Below, one piece after another: positions 46,831 through 56,989 of a stretch of DNA of 64,000 bases. The translations under genes and the position numbers were made by a program. Numbering within the stretch: position 1 is the first letter of the stretch; every line of letters begins with the position of its first letter. The notes beneath the pieces were generated by a model. That model had not been told where the DNA came from. It did not search any database and saw nothing but the letters and a program-made list of their open reading frames with translations. Source of the DNA: Impatiens glandulifera (Eukaryota > Streptophyta > Magnoliopsida > Ericales > Balsaminaceae); the NCBI RefSeq assembly GCF_907164915.1, contig NC_061869.1, forward strand, positions 14,857,125 to 14,921,124. The letters are read 5' to 3'.

Positions 46831-47700
46831 AAAAATATTATTCGGTATATACCGATATATTAAAATTTTGAATCTCATACATTATCGTACTAATAATTTC
46901 GGTATTGGTATCATACTTTACATTTTTCGGTATACCAAAAAATTAATATTTTTGATATTTTATGCTATAGTATTTTCGATATACCAATAATATTGGTAAT
47001 TTTCCCACCCAATTGATAATGTTTTCTTATTTTTTTGAAATTAAAGTTAAACATTCTTAGTTGTGGTATGAGTCGTATGACTATGCATCTTGTTTGTTTA
47101 ATTGAAATCTTTGTTAAAATATATGTAAAATTTTGCATTCTATTTGGAAATAACATTTTTTTTTAATGAATTAGTATTGCAAATTCAAATTATTTTAGAC
47201 TCATTTTGCAAAGCATACTTGTTAGTGATAGATCTTTGTGATGAATTATTAAGAGAAGTTTTAGACTCAAGTGGAGTTTGAAAAAAAAAAAAGTCTATTT
47301 ATTGTTTTAAAATAGATTACAAGTTAGAAATATTTTAATGTAAGAATATTGATTTTTATATAAATTTTATGTTTTGATCTTTCTACATTTTTGACTCAAT
47401 TATTTGTATTGTCTTATGCTTATGTTTTTCAATTTTTTTTTTTTGGTTTCTTTTTCCTAAGTCAGGTTTGAACATTGTTGGTTCTTTGTCATCTTATGAT
47501 TAGATAAAATGTATAAGTCATAATTGGAGATAGCATTATTTTTAGTGAAATAGATATCCCACAATCAATTTATTTTATAGGGTTATTTTGTGGAGGCCAT
47601 ATATTAGTAATAGATCTTTGTGATGGAATATAATATGTATTTTTCTGCGATTTTATTTGGTTTAAGGCAATGAGAAATTTGCACTTTTTTACAGTGAATG
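44843..47700. repeat. 0.4-kb array, second duplicate, right part
   Basis: Matches 18300-18660 and 20260-24260 minus the hAT and LINE insertions. At 45920-45990 it shows the uninterrupted LINE target site. A (TA)43 tract (46741-46826) corresponds to the shorter (TA)20 at 23157. The embedded CGGTAT-type element is at about 46080-47010. Confidence 0.8.
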
Positions 47701-48395
47701 TTTGATAACGTCCTTTGATAAAAAAAAATTGATCTAGTTAATGATAAATCAGTACTTTATTTTTGTAAAGATAATGTTTTGTGACTGATGATCAAATATT
47801 TATTTGTCTTATATTCTTTGATTGTCTCACAGGGAAATTTGAGGAAATTACCTTAATAACAGGCCTAATAGCGGAAAATCTAAGGGCATAATTTAAATAG
47901 GGCGGGTGACCCTCTTTTTTTTCTGACGAAAATGCCCCTATTGCGTCACGCATCCTCTAGTTGCGTGACGCACCCGAGTGCATTGTGAAAAGTCCACAAT
48001 GCCCTTGCTATATAATTCTAAATTTTCAGTTCTTCCCATTTCTTTTCATTTCTTTCTTCTCTGTTATCTCTCTTCACCCCCTCTTCTCCACTTCTCCTCC
48101 TTCTCTCTAAAAAGACCACGACCCCCGACGTCGGAATCCCAACGAAGGAAGGCTGTCTGCTGCTACTGGTATGCTTACTCCTTCCTTTATTTCTTTCTTT
48201 GAACGCATTGTTTGTTAGGGATTAGGGATTGATTAGGTAAATATCACCGGCGGCGAAATCCGGGTGCGTCACGTAGTTGCGTCACACACCCGAGTGACGC
48301 ACCCCAGACCATTTAATTGTTACGGTGTCTCTCGATTGATAGTAGTATTTTTTCAATTGTAGTTGAAGTATTTGTTGACGTATTTGTTGTGTACA

Positions 48396-49134
48396 ATGGA
48401 GAGTGCTTGGCGTTTTTTCTATGCTCATTGCATCGTAAGACACATTCTTGTTCTGTGACTGTTTGAAATATTAAAGATGTATTGATTTCAATATCTTATG
48501 CTAAGACTGTTTCTTCTTAAGCAGAAAGTTTGAAGAGATGTATTGATTTCAATGGCTTTGTATTATGCAGGATCCAATTTTGGAGTTTGAGTTATTGGGA
48601 TGTTACTTGGCAGAGTTAAGTTTGTTGGACTATGGTTGTTTGAAGTTTTTACCATCCATGATTGTTTCTTTTGTTGTATTCCTTTCAAGGTTCATATTCC
48701 ACCCTGATAAGCATCCATGGGTGAGTAATTGATCTCTAAAAACTACCATCAAATAAGTTAAACATTTAGTACCCTGTTAAATTTTGTAATCATGAACTAA
48801 CTGCTCAAAATCATACTATTATACAGAATGCAAATCTTCAAAAGTATTTAGGATACAAAGCTGCTGATTTAAAAGAATGTGTTGTTATGATACAAGATTT
48901 GCAATTGGATAAAAGAGGAGGCTCTTTGGTAGCAATCAGAGAGAAATACAACCAGCATAAGGTAATGTTTATACAATACTTCCCAGTGTCTTTGATCTGT
49001 TTATAATTGGAAAACAACCATCTGAATATGTTATTTCTTTTTTGTGTTAACAGTTCAAATATGTTGGGTTGATGAAATGCCCTGTTGAAATACCCAATTT
49101 ATTCTTTGAAGAAATGAGGGTAACTGACAATTGA
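48396..49134 (+). CDS. CYCA3-like (partial): Captured cyclin A3 C-terminal exons, spliced ORF
   Basis: Exons 48571-48720, 48827-48961 and 49054-49134 are bounded by consensus signals (TGCAG / GTGAGT, TACAG / GTAATG, AACAG / stop), and all junctions are phase 0. They encode the cyclin C-terminal fold of A-type (A3-like) cyclins: [57 protein letters not shown], ending [10 protein letters not shown]. The N-terminal cyclin box with the CDK-contact helix, and any destruction box, are absent. A speculative first exon (48396-48434, [13 protein letters not shown], donor ATC/GTAAGA) joins in frame and would give a 134-residue protein. No stop or shift occurs in 121 captured codons. It could be transcribed from the TIR; if translated it would be a truncated cyclin, possibly dominant-negative (inference). 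Confidence 0.8.
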
Positions 49135-49461
49135 TTTTAGAGTGTTGAAGGCTTGAAGCATGTTAGTTTATTCTTGAATATGAAATCTTCCTCAAATTGA
49201 ATTTATCTAGCTATCTGGTATCAATCCAAACTGAGTGACCCATAAAAACCATATTTTGTTTAGGATTGTAAAGAATGGTTATTTTAGCACATGAAGTAAA
49301 GTTATTCATGTGATAATATATAGAGAAGTGAACGACTCACTTGGAGGTTGCAGCCGTTCATAATAGGATGAATTAGACAATGTATTAGATTGATTAGCTT
49401 CTATTTTTAATTTGATGACATAGCTTGTCACATATTTTTCCATTGTCCGTTGAAAACTCAG

Positions 49462-49659
49462 GATAGAGAGATTGATGGATTAAATGAGCAATTGGAAGAG
49501 GATGCAAAATGTGTTGAACACCTGCAAGTTCAGCTGTTGGAGGAGAGAAATAAAATGTCTCATGTAGAAAGAGAGAACGTGAGATTGCAGAGCCAGATCG
49601 ATATGTTTGTAAATCAGGCATTACTCAATAATGGTCACCCTATGTTGGGAACTTTATAA
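49462..49659 (+). CDS. Captured coiled-coil last exon, kinesin-like
   Basis: 66 codons follow an AACTCAG acceptor at 49461 and end in a stop. The sequence begins DREIDGLNEQLEEDAKCVEH and continues with heptad-type charged and hydrophobic spacing through about residue 52 (LLEERNKMSHVERENVRL). This is a coiled coil, most like C-terminal tails of plant kinesins, though myosin or golgin-type tails cannot be excluded. No motor domain is present. It lies 330 bp after the cyclin stop, in the same orientation but from an unrelated gene, so it marks a second capture. Confidence 0.5.
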   Translation, partial: DREIDGLNEQLEEDAKCVEHLQVQLLEERNKMSHVERENVRLQSQIDMFVNQALLNNGHPMLGTL

Positions 49660-50291
49660 ATATTTGAAATTTGATTTATACTGAATTTTCAAAGTTTTCG
49701 CGGAACGAACCATGAAAAAAATCAAGTCGAGTTTGGTTCGAAATAGGTAAAATCGAGTCAGGTTAGAATCGTTAACCCTGCCAACTTAAATTGCCACCCT
49801 TAATATTTTTACAATTGAAACTATACATATTCCTTGTACATTTAAAGGAAAGACTAAAGCAGAAACAGTAAACCTATTATCTATACACAACTTATTAACG
49901 TCGATTTCAAAATCCTCTTAACAATCATTCATTTACTAGAACAAACTTTCCCAAAACAGATTTAAGGTTATCTAGTTTGGTTCATCTTGGAATCCTTTGG
50001 AATGTTGAACAAAAATTGTGAGAGAGAAGCAATTTTCGGGAGATTAGCCAGCAGCTCACCAAGTGAATCTATTCTCGACATCTTTTGAGCATGTTTGGTC
50101 ATATTCTTCTATTGCATGGCTGTCCATTACTGCATTATGATCAGAATTTGTCAATTGATGAAATGAAAGGACAACAAAATAATTATTAAAGAAGTTGAAT
50201 ATTTAAGAAGATCATCAACATACATTACAATGCTAGTTTATACATATGCACAGTTGCTTGCCCATCCGTAAAAGACACTACTCATGAGACA
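49660..50291. other. Spacer inside the Pack-MULE
   Basis: No sustained ORF. GAACGAACCATG and TCGAGTTTGGTTCG words near 49700-49760 recall the CTCGA-rich hAT-like repeats. The left limit of the nested Copia fragment is not defined here. Confidence 0.35.
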
Positions 50292-51395
50292 CTAAGTACA
50301 CCTTCCTCTACCAATCGTGATCCCGGTCGACCTTTCTTGAAAAACAACATCAACGTCAGAAAAAATAACTAAACAATTAAGGTCCTTTGTGATTTTACTA
50401 ACCGAGATTAAATTTGGTGATAATTCAGGAACATACAAGACATTATCAAGTTGTTTTGAGAAAAGTTTAATTGATCCAATTTCATGAATGGGAATACTAG
50501 AATTATTAGTTACTTTAACATTTTGATTAAGTTTTTCCAAATTTAAATTTTCAAAGAATTCTTTATTTTTAGTCATGTGATCTGTGGCGCCGGAATCAAC
50601 AATCCAATAGTTTGAAACGGAATTGAAATTAGAAGAATGCGCAGAAATACCTGGGTCCACTTGATTAGTGGACTTTTCTTGTCGGGTTTTCATGAATTCA
50701 GAGAATTGGAGAAAGAGTTTAAAGTTGTTTGGATCCACACCATGCATTTTATTATGATTAGGCTTTGGAGTATTCCCTTCAGCTTGGGTCTGCTTGTTTG
50801 AAGGGAGAGCCCAATCTGAGAAACTCTCCTCCACCTTAAAAACGTTAGAAGCCACTTCCTCATTTGACCCAATCAGATTCCAGTTTCTCATTATACTGTC
50901 TTTTTCGTTTCCTTTGGCGAGAAATCCTCTCTGACCATTTCCGGTGGCCATTGCTGCTCCTATCCAAATCGATGAAAAAAGAGAAAAAAAAGATTCAGAT
51001 AACCACTTGGGCTTAGAGAAAATAGAAAAAATAATATGAGAATAATAGACAGTTATGAAGAGAATCAGAGTCTGGCGAGATTATATTATTGTTCCTCTCC
51101 AATCCAATGAAGAAAGAGAAAAACAAAAGATTTAGAGAGCCACTTGGGCTTGGTGAAAATAGAAGATCTAGTTCCTCTTCAATCGGATGAAGAAAGAGGA
51201 AAACAAAAGATCTAGAGAGCTACTTGAGCTTGGTGAAAAAAGAAGATCTAAGATCAGATTTTCAATAGATTAGATTAAGCCGGATCAACCGTGCTCTGAT
51301 ACCATGTAGAAAAGAGAATACAAAGAGATCTTGTTATTATTGTAACAAAGATGTTATCTTGTAATTACACAAGATAATATATTACATATTTTTAA
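50292..51395 (-). mobile_element. Nested Copia fragment: short LTR, gag end and protease
   Basis: Minus-strand ORF 50951-50292 (219 codons) contains the Copia protease signature YWIVDSGATDHMT (active site DSGA intact), then NVLYVPELSPNLISVSKI and other pre-integrase spacer features. TGGTATCAGAGC (PBS) is at 51292-51303 on the minus strand. Just outside is a ~90-bp candidate LTR ending TTCTCTTTTCTACA and starting TGTTAAAAATATG (about 51305-51395). Integrase, reverse transcriptase and a second LTR are absent. It inserted in or beside the third captured gene. Confidence 0.7.
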
Positions 51396-51419
51396 CACAA
51401 GTTAATATTAATGATCCAA

Positions 51420-51862
51420 TCTTATTAATATTTCCTTGAGTAAGCCTCATCTGTATCAAATCCAGAAGCGAAGGACTCTTCATTAGCCGTAAACCCAATG
51501 GACTCGGTTCATCAAGAGGATTGTACTGAGATGAAGGCATTCGAAACTCACATGTTCCTAAACTTTTTTTTCTGTAAATAAACAGTACCATGACGATTAA
51601 CGATCAACAAAATCAATAATTCCTCATCAAAATGAACCGTTCTAGTCAACCCAATTCTCTAATTAAAGCTAGAAATTGAAAAAACAAATGATAAATGAAC
51701 TAAATCGAGTAATTGAACCGAAATAGAAGAGGGTTGCTTAGATCTCTTGTTGGGATGGCTGTATTCTTCGAGAAAAGCATCGTCCATAATTTCCCGCTTC
51801 ACTGGAGCTATTTTCCGGCGCTTTGTATTGAATTTCTTCCTGGAGTTCATCAAGTGAACCAT
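51420..51862 (-). CDS. Captured exons of a conserved plant gene, PLDEPSPLGLRL motif
   Basis: The first exon starts at ATG 51862 and encodes KRRKIAPVKREIMDDAFLEE, then YSHPNKRSKQPSSISVQLLD (to about 51735), basic and nuclear-looking. The second follows a TTTATTTACAG acceptor near 51573 and encodes CEFRMPSSQYNPLDEPSPLG, then LRLMKSPSLLDLIQMRLTQG. The latter is a strongly conserved motif I have seen in uncharacterised plant proteins, possibly of the ASG1-like group; I cannot assign a function. The donor of exon 1 is weak (TTA/GTTCAT). The gene stops at the nested Copia LTR. It runs opposite to the cyclin and coiled-coil fragments, so it is a third, independent capture. Confidence 0.55.
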
Positions 51863-52591
51863 CTAAATTAGTAAGATTTCGAATTAGTAAACGATCAATT
51901 CAACTAGAATCTGAATCGATGGTAACCCTAGTGAGAAGTTCGTCGTCTTTCTCAAAGGAAATGAAAGAGTTTTACAAAAATGGCTAGATTCCCAATTGTC
52001 GCTAAAAATACAAATAAATTTGACACGTGTCAGCGTAACGCACCCGCGTGACGTGACGCAACCAACCTAAGAGCCCATCAACAATCATATACGAATCAAC
52101 CAACCAACCAACCTGCATTCAACGAATCAAGGCGAATCAATGACGTTTTATAAACGAAATAAACACAAACAATCATATGTAAACGAAATCAACACAAAAT
52201 ATAAACGAATATGGAGGAAATTTTATATTTGGCCGTCGTCGTTCGCCGTTGGAGCCGCAGTTCGCCGTTGAAAGTTCTTCGCCGCTCTATGCCTTTGAAT
52301 ATAGTGGAATGGTGCCTCTTCGATTTGTTTCTTCGCCGATGAAAAGAAGAGAAAGTCTTCTCCACCATTAGGGTTTACGGCGGAGAAGACCTAAATGAGA
52401 GAGAAAATGAATCAAAAATGAAAAAAAAATTATAATTTTATAGGGTTTCGGTTGCGTCACGCAACTGGAGTTGCGTTACGCAAGGGTATAATTGTCATTA
52501 AAAAAAAGGGTCACCAGCACTATAAAAATTATGCCCCTATACGCATTTAGGCATGTTATTAGGGTCCTTTCCTCAAATTTCCCGTCTCACA

Positions 52592-53136
52592 TGTTATTTG
52601 TTTTACATTTTTTTATCTTTAATTGAGAGTAGTTACTGATATGTCAATATTTTTTTTATCTCTTTACTTTGATAATCTATTATCATATATTCAATTTTTC
52701 AACTGTATTAATGAATCTTCATTAAACAATAAATAAATACAATTTTGTAGTGATTGATCCTATTTGAAATTAGCATTTTTTTTTTGTAGTGGATTAGTAT
52801 CGCACAATCAGTTTATTTTATATTGTTTTGTGGAGTATTTAGTTGTTTGTGATGCATTATTTAGAAAAGCATTGAACAAGGTGATGTTTGACAAAATAAA
52901 ATAAAAATATATTTATTTTTATTTAGAAGTAGATTTAGTCTTGAAAAAATGATTTTTGTACAAATTTTATCTAATTAAAGTAAATAAACATTTTTTATTC
53001 TTATTTATTTATAAGTTGTTAAAATATAATAAATTGTAAAAATCTTTTCTATTTTTAAAGTCATTTAATATGTACTATAATTTTCTACTACTCTTCTATC
53101 TTCTTTCTTCTCTTCTTCTCTTCTTCTCTAATCAAT
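52592..53136. repeat. Array-family sequence right of the Pack-MULE
   Basis: Contains array words such as TTGATCCTATTTGAAATTAG, TGGATTAGTATCGCACAATC and TTGTGGAGTATTTAG (52740-52960), plus AGAAGTAGATTTAGTCTT, which parallels 16490. A CTTCTTCTCTTCTT tract immediately precedes the CACTA element. Confidence 0.6.
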
Positions 53137-53139
53137 CTT

Positions 53140-54303
53140 CACTAGTAGAAAAAAGTTTTTTTAATGAAGGCATAAACCTTTGGAGAAATCCAAAATGTCC
53201 TCGGACAGTGTCAGTGATAGCGTTGTCGATGAAGAAAAAATATGTTATATCGAAAACAGTCGTGGCTCTCGGATATAATTATAATTTTTTACCAAGGGTA
53301 GAGGCAATGCTCTCGAAGATAATAAACTTTTCTTAAAAAAAAAATATTCTCCATCTAAGTTTCTCTCTCCTTCCCTCATATCATTCTTCTGCCAATTTAT
53401 TCTCTTTCATCATTTTCCCACCATTTGATTCTTATTCTTCCTCACATCATTTGGAGTTTCAAAATCTTCTAAATCTCCAATCTTATCAAAATCACAAAAA
53501 CCTAAAATCAATCGATGTCTGCAATACCAACATTATTATTAACATTTCATTTCAATTAGAGAAAAATCACAACGTAAATCAACAACAACAGATTCTTACC
53601 ACTTCGTGAATAATTTTGGAGACATGAAAATTTTGTTTCAAGTCATCATGATCTACGATGCACAAAATCTTCATATGCAAAATTAAATTCAAATTAGGTT
53701 ACTATACCTTAAACATTTAGACTAATTAATAATAGTAGATTACTAACCATTATATATGATCTTTCAAGCCTTCATAACTTCCTCCTCCCTTGCAGTACGT
53801 ATCTTGCAACATCTATCTAGATCTGGATTCTTCTACTTCTGATCAGATCTGGATATGGATTCTTCTACTTCTTCGGATCTGGATTCTTCTACTTCTTCAG
53901 ATCTAGATCTGGTGTGATCGAATAGCCACCGGAGAAAGAACTTGGGATCTACGCGGTTTTGATGTTTGTTTCCGTAGTGCTAAATGAACATCGTGTTTAG
54001 CTTGGGATTTACGCGGTAATTAGTGGTTTTGATGAAGAGCTTGGGATTTATCTTAGGAGTATGAAGAGAAAAAAAGAAAATAGAGAGGAAGAAATGAACA
54101 GAAAAAATTAGAGGGATAATAAGAGAGGAAGAAATGAGCCCGCCTAGGAAAATATAATTTTTTTACCAAGAGCAAGCCTTTGCTCTCGGTTATAATCATT
54201 TTTTTACCGAGAGCACCCATTGCCCTCGGTGATATTAATATCACCAAAAATATTATTTTGCTCTCGGCGATGATTCTCGGTAAATGTGCAATTTTTACTA
54301 GTG
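53140..54303. mobile_element. Non-autonomous CACTA element (1164 bp)
   Basis: Starts CACTAGTAGAAAAAAG and ends GCAATTTTTACTAGTG, giving inverted CACTAGTA(G/A)AAA termini. The 3-bp target duplication CTT lies on both sides (53137-53139 and 54304-54306), exactly as expected for En/Spm-type elements. Multiple GCTCTCGG/CCGAGAGC words within ~200 bp of each end are likely transposase-binding repeats. The interior has short GATCTGGATTCTTCTACTTC tandem repeats (53820-53915) and no transposase. Confidence 0.93.
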
Positions 54304-54371
54304 CTTATACTACTATCTTCTTTCTTGTTGTACTAATCTCTAATGACTTCCCATCTCAAAGGGGTGAAGCA

Positions 54372-54825
54372 TACAACCATGAGATGTGAAATGCGTAAAA
54401 CATTCTGCGAGTATAAAAGCGAGAATTCAGCTTCGTCTCAAAAAGAGCTACAAAAATGAATTTCTGAAAAATTTAACATTCAGATTAGTCATGCGACAAT
54501 ATCGAATACAATTAAGCGGTCATCAGAATATCTCTCGGCTGATTTGACGAAACCTGATATCAAACGACACAAATCTGCAAAGTTTCATAATCTAGAAAAC
54601 AATCAAGATGAAGACAATGAAAATGATAGTCGTGTTTTAGAGTTTGTTTCTCGCAAAGAAGCAATTAGAGCAGCAATGAAACTAAGTGATTTTCTCCTAC
54701 AATATGATAGAAGCACTTAACAACTTCATAAAACATTGCAAAAAGTGAGGGATAAGATTCAAATGGATATAAATTTTCATACAAAGAAGACAACAAATGA
54801 CTCATATTTCACCAAGACACTCTGA
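54372..54825 (+). pseudogene. pogo/tigger-like transposase relic
   Basis: Mostly open plus-strand frame. CEYKSENSASSQKELQ, a stop, then ISEKFNIQISHATISNTIKR reads as the N-terminal helix-turn-helix and CENP-B-like DNA-binding region of Tc1/mariner-pogo transposases, followed by KRHKSAKFHNLENN. It then jumps to a C-terminal-type stretch, REAIRA-like KEAIRAAMKLSDFLLQYDRS, another stop, and VRDKIQMDINFHTKKTTNDS. The DDE catalytic domain between is missing (internal deletion). The upstream end meets the CACTA insertion. Plant pogo-type elements (Lemi1-like) exist but are uncommon, hence the interest. Confidence 0.6.
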
Positions 54826-55960
54826 ATTATTAAAAAAAATAATATATTATTACTTTATATATCGGTTGGGACCTATATGCGCAAAAAGTTATATTATTTA
54901 TTAAATTTATCGAAATTATTACTTTAGCTATTCGGCCCGAGTCGGGACGGTAAGAATTTATTTCTTTATCGAGGTTATAATTTTATCAAATATAATTTTA
55001 TCAAGAATGTTACTATATAAGTTTTATCAGTTTGCCTTTTTGTACATTTTATTTTGATAAATTCAGTTTTTTAATGAATTTAATTGAAATATTTGTTAAA
55101 AATAATTTTTTTTTTTTTTCAGCTTTGGATCCTGTCAAGAGTAGCTTAATGAATTTTTTTTTAGTGAAATAGATATCCCACCATCAATTTCATGTATATG
55201 GTTAACTTGTGAAAGTTTTATATTGTTTGTATATTTTGTTTTTGAAAAAAATTAACACCATTTCATTTGAAAGATTTCATTATATATATATATTTATTTT
55301 TTTATAAATCTTGACGTTATTTATGAAGAAAAATAGTTTATATACATTAAATACTTCTATTTTTTTCTTTTAAAACAACTTTAGCTGGTTCACCTTCAAG
55401 GTAAGAAATAATTTGTGGTATTTATAATTTGTCCTCAGATTTTTTTTTGTCTGCCTTATAATTAATATTTATTGTATTCTTTCTTAAATTATAGTATGGT
55501 GTTTCAGATCTGGATTATTTTTTTAATTGTTCCGGTAGAAGGCAATTTTTTATTTATTTTTTATTTTATTTTTTTGAAAATATGACAAAGATGATATTTG
55601 TGTCCCATACCAATCTCACCCCGATTCTCGTTATAAACCCATCGTTATAAACCCATCACAAATATATTTATTTATTTTTCATCTTCAGACACAAAAATAA
55701 AAAATATAATGAAAATGGTGCCCATATTTGTAAGGTAGTAAAAAAAATCCCTACTTTTCTAATATCCAATATAAATAAATAAAAATGATATAACATAAAG
55801 AAAGATACTCGAATCATTATACCACGTGAGAATATAATTTTGTATTTATTCTCATGATTTTTATTATTTTAAATTGCAACAATTTACATCGATATCTCAA
55901 TAAAAAAAACAGAGAATCAAGCTAAAAAGAAGAATCTAGAAAAGTAGAGAAGAAGAGTTC
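54826..55960. other. AT-rich spacer with array-like words
   Basis: 55060-55200 repeats GATAAATTCAGTTTTTTAAT / TTTAATTGAAATATTTGTTA / GAAATAGATATCCCACCATC, diverged array units. CCCATCGTTATAAACCCATC near 55630-55650 is a short direct repeat. No coding sequence seen. The minus-strand 3' UTR of the LURP-one-related gene, with an AATAAA near 55988, begins just to the right. Confidence 0.5.
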
Positions 55961-56057
55961 AATTTTTCTTCTTCCATCAACTTTATTCCAAATTCTTTGT
56001 GCAAATTCAAATTACAAATCTAAACCCTAAAACACAAAGAACCCATAATCACAAATT

Positions 56058-56771
56058 TCACCAAATCGAACCAGTCATCTTCTTCGAAGATCCAAACATC
56101 TCATCAAGTAATATAACAAATGCCATAGCAACTGAAGATTCAATCAAATCATGTTCTAAAATCACCAAATTAAAAACATCAAACCCAATTGCCACACCAT
56201 CAACAGCAACCTCCTTCTTCTTAATCTCAGCCACACACCGTTTCTTATCACAATCATAGATTGAACAACATCTCTTCATATAAGATCCATCTATTTTATA
56301 AACTAATTTTCCATTCTTCATCACATCAGCCAAACATGATTTGTTTGATAGAATACTTACACGTTTCTTCATTGATAATACATGATTCGATTTTGTTTCT
56401 CCATCATATATTAACCAATTCTCTGTTATGCTCAATTTCTGGATCATATAATGAACAATTGAAAACCCAGTTGAGAATATTGATCTAAACCCAGTTGAGA
56501 ATATAGTTAGTAGAATTGAATCATTGATTACCTTGCGACGGAGAGTTAGAAGAGGTTTGCCGGAAGCGTCCATGAGAACGATTTCACCGGCAAATCCGTA
56601 TTTATCGACCCGGAACATTAGATTTCCTTTGGAATCGAAAACAGTGAATCCATCGCAGTTTAGTAAGAGAGATTTCTTCCAAACTGTTAGCGATTTGCAA
56701 TTTTCATTAGGAGATTTGGAAATTGTTGATGTAGAAAGTACGGTTCTGGCATTTGGATGCACTTTTGTCAT
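56058..56771 (-). CDS. LOR8-like: LURP-one-related protein (LOR8-like)
   Basis: Exon 1 is 56771-56532 and exon 2 is 56438-56058. The intron 56439-56531 (93 bp) is bounded by AAG/GTAATC and ATCCAG/AAATTG. The spliced product is 206 residues, a normal length for plant LOR (DUF567, tubby C-terminal-like) proteins. Landmarks are LTVWKKSLLLNCDGFTVFDS (28-47), GEIVLMDASGKPLLTLRRKK (62-81), ENWLIYDGETKS, KNGKLVYKIDGSYMKR and AIGFDVFNLVI near the C-terminus. Family members form a 12-strand barrel round a central helix. LURP1 is linked to basal defence against oomycetes, while LOR8's role is not established. The intron is in frame and stop-free, so unspliced RNA would encode a 237-residue form. The gene appears intact, with TATA box, leader and polyadenylation signal in order. 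Confidence 0.88.
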   Translation of the reverse strand: MTKVHPNARTVLSTSTISKSPNENCKSLTVWKKSLLLNCDGFTVFDSKGNLMFRVDKYGFAGEIVLMDASGKPLLTLRRKVINDSILLTIFSTGFRSIFSTGFSIVHYMIQKLSITENWLIYDGETKSNHVLSMKKRVSILSNKSCLADVMKNGKLVYKIDGSYMKRCCSIYDCDKKRCVAEIKKKEVAVDGVAIGFDVFNLVILEHDLIESSVAMAFVILLDEMFGSSKKMTGSIW

Positions 56772-56892
56772 TCTTGGTTAGTGAATTGAAGAAGAAAGTG
56801 ATGATAATTTGTTGATGATGACGATGGGAGAGAGATGGGAGAGATGGAGAGAGATGGAGAGAGATTTGGAGAGATTTTGGTAAGAAAAGCCA

Positions 56893-56966
56893 TGAAAATG
56901 GGAAGCTATTTATACAGGGGCAAGAAGGGGCGCGTGATAAGGACGTATCAAATCTGAAATGGGGCG
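56893..56966 (-). promoter_or_regulatory. Core promoter of the LOR8-like gene
   Basis: TATAAATA on the minus strand at 56907-56914, ~140 bp before the start codon, with a CT-rich leader (CTCTCTCCATCTC) between. The 74-bp block containing it is repeated almost exactly at 57324-57395, but there the TATA box has become a TCTAAATAG form. Confidence 0.75.
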
Positions 56967-56989
56967 CTAATTGGGAAATTTGCATAATT

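Larger units (their letters stand above)
47832..52583. mobile_element. Pack-MULE-like element with gene fragments (4.75 kb)
   Basis: Both ends begin GGGAAATTTGAGGAAA reading inward and stay similar for ~130 bp (GGCATAATTT...GGGTGACCCT...TTGCG(T/C)(C/A)ACGCA). GTCTCACA flanks both ends (47824-47831 and 52584-52591), eight perfect bases with a ninth mismatched, fitting a Mutator-type 9-bp duplication. Subterminal zones carry many GCGTGACGCA-like words. No MULE transposase is seen. Instead the interior holds cyclin-A exons (plus), a coiled-coil exon (plus), a nested Copia fragment (minus) and exons of a third gene (minus). TIR elements of this type that carry host gene pieces are Pack-MULEs. Mobilisation would need a transposase supplied elsewhere. 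Confidence 0.8.

Noticed and set aside
55999..56781. Plus-strand ORFs across the LOR8-like gene
   Set aside because: Antisense shadows; the minus strand carries conserved LOR motifs, splice sites and TATA box.
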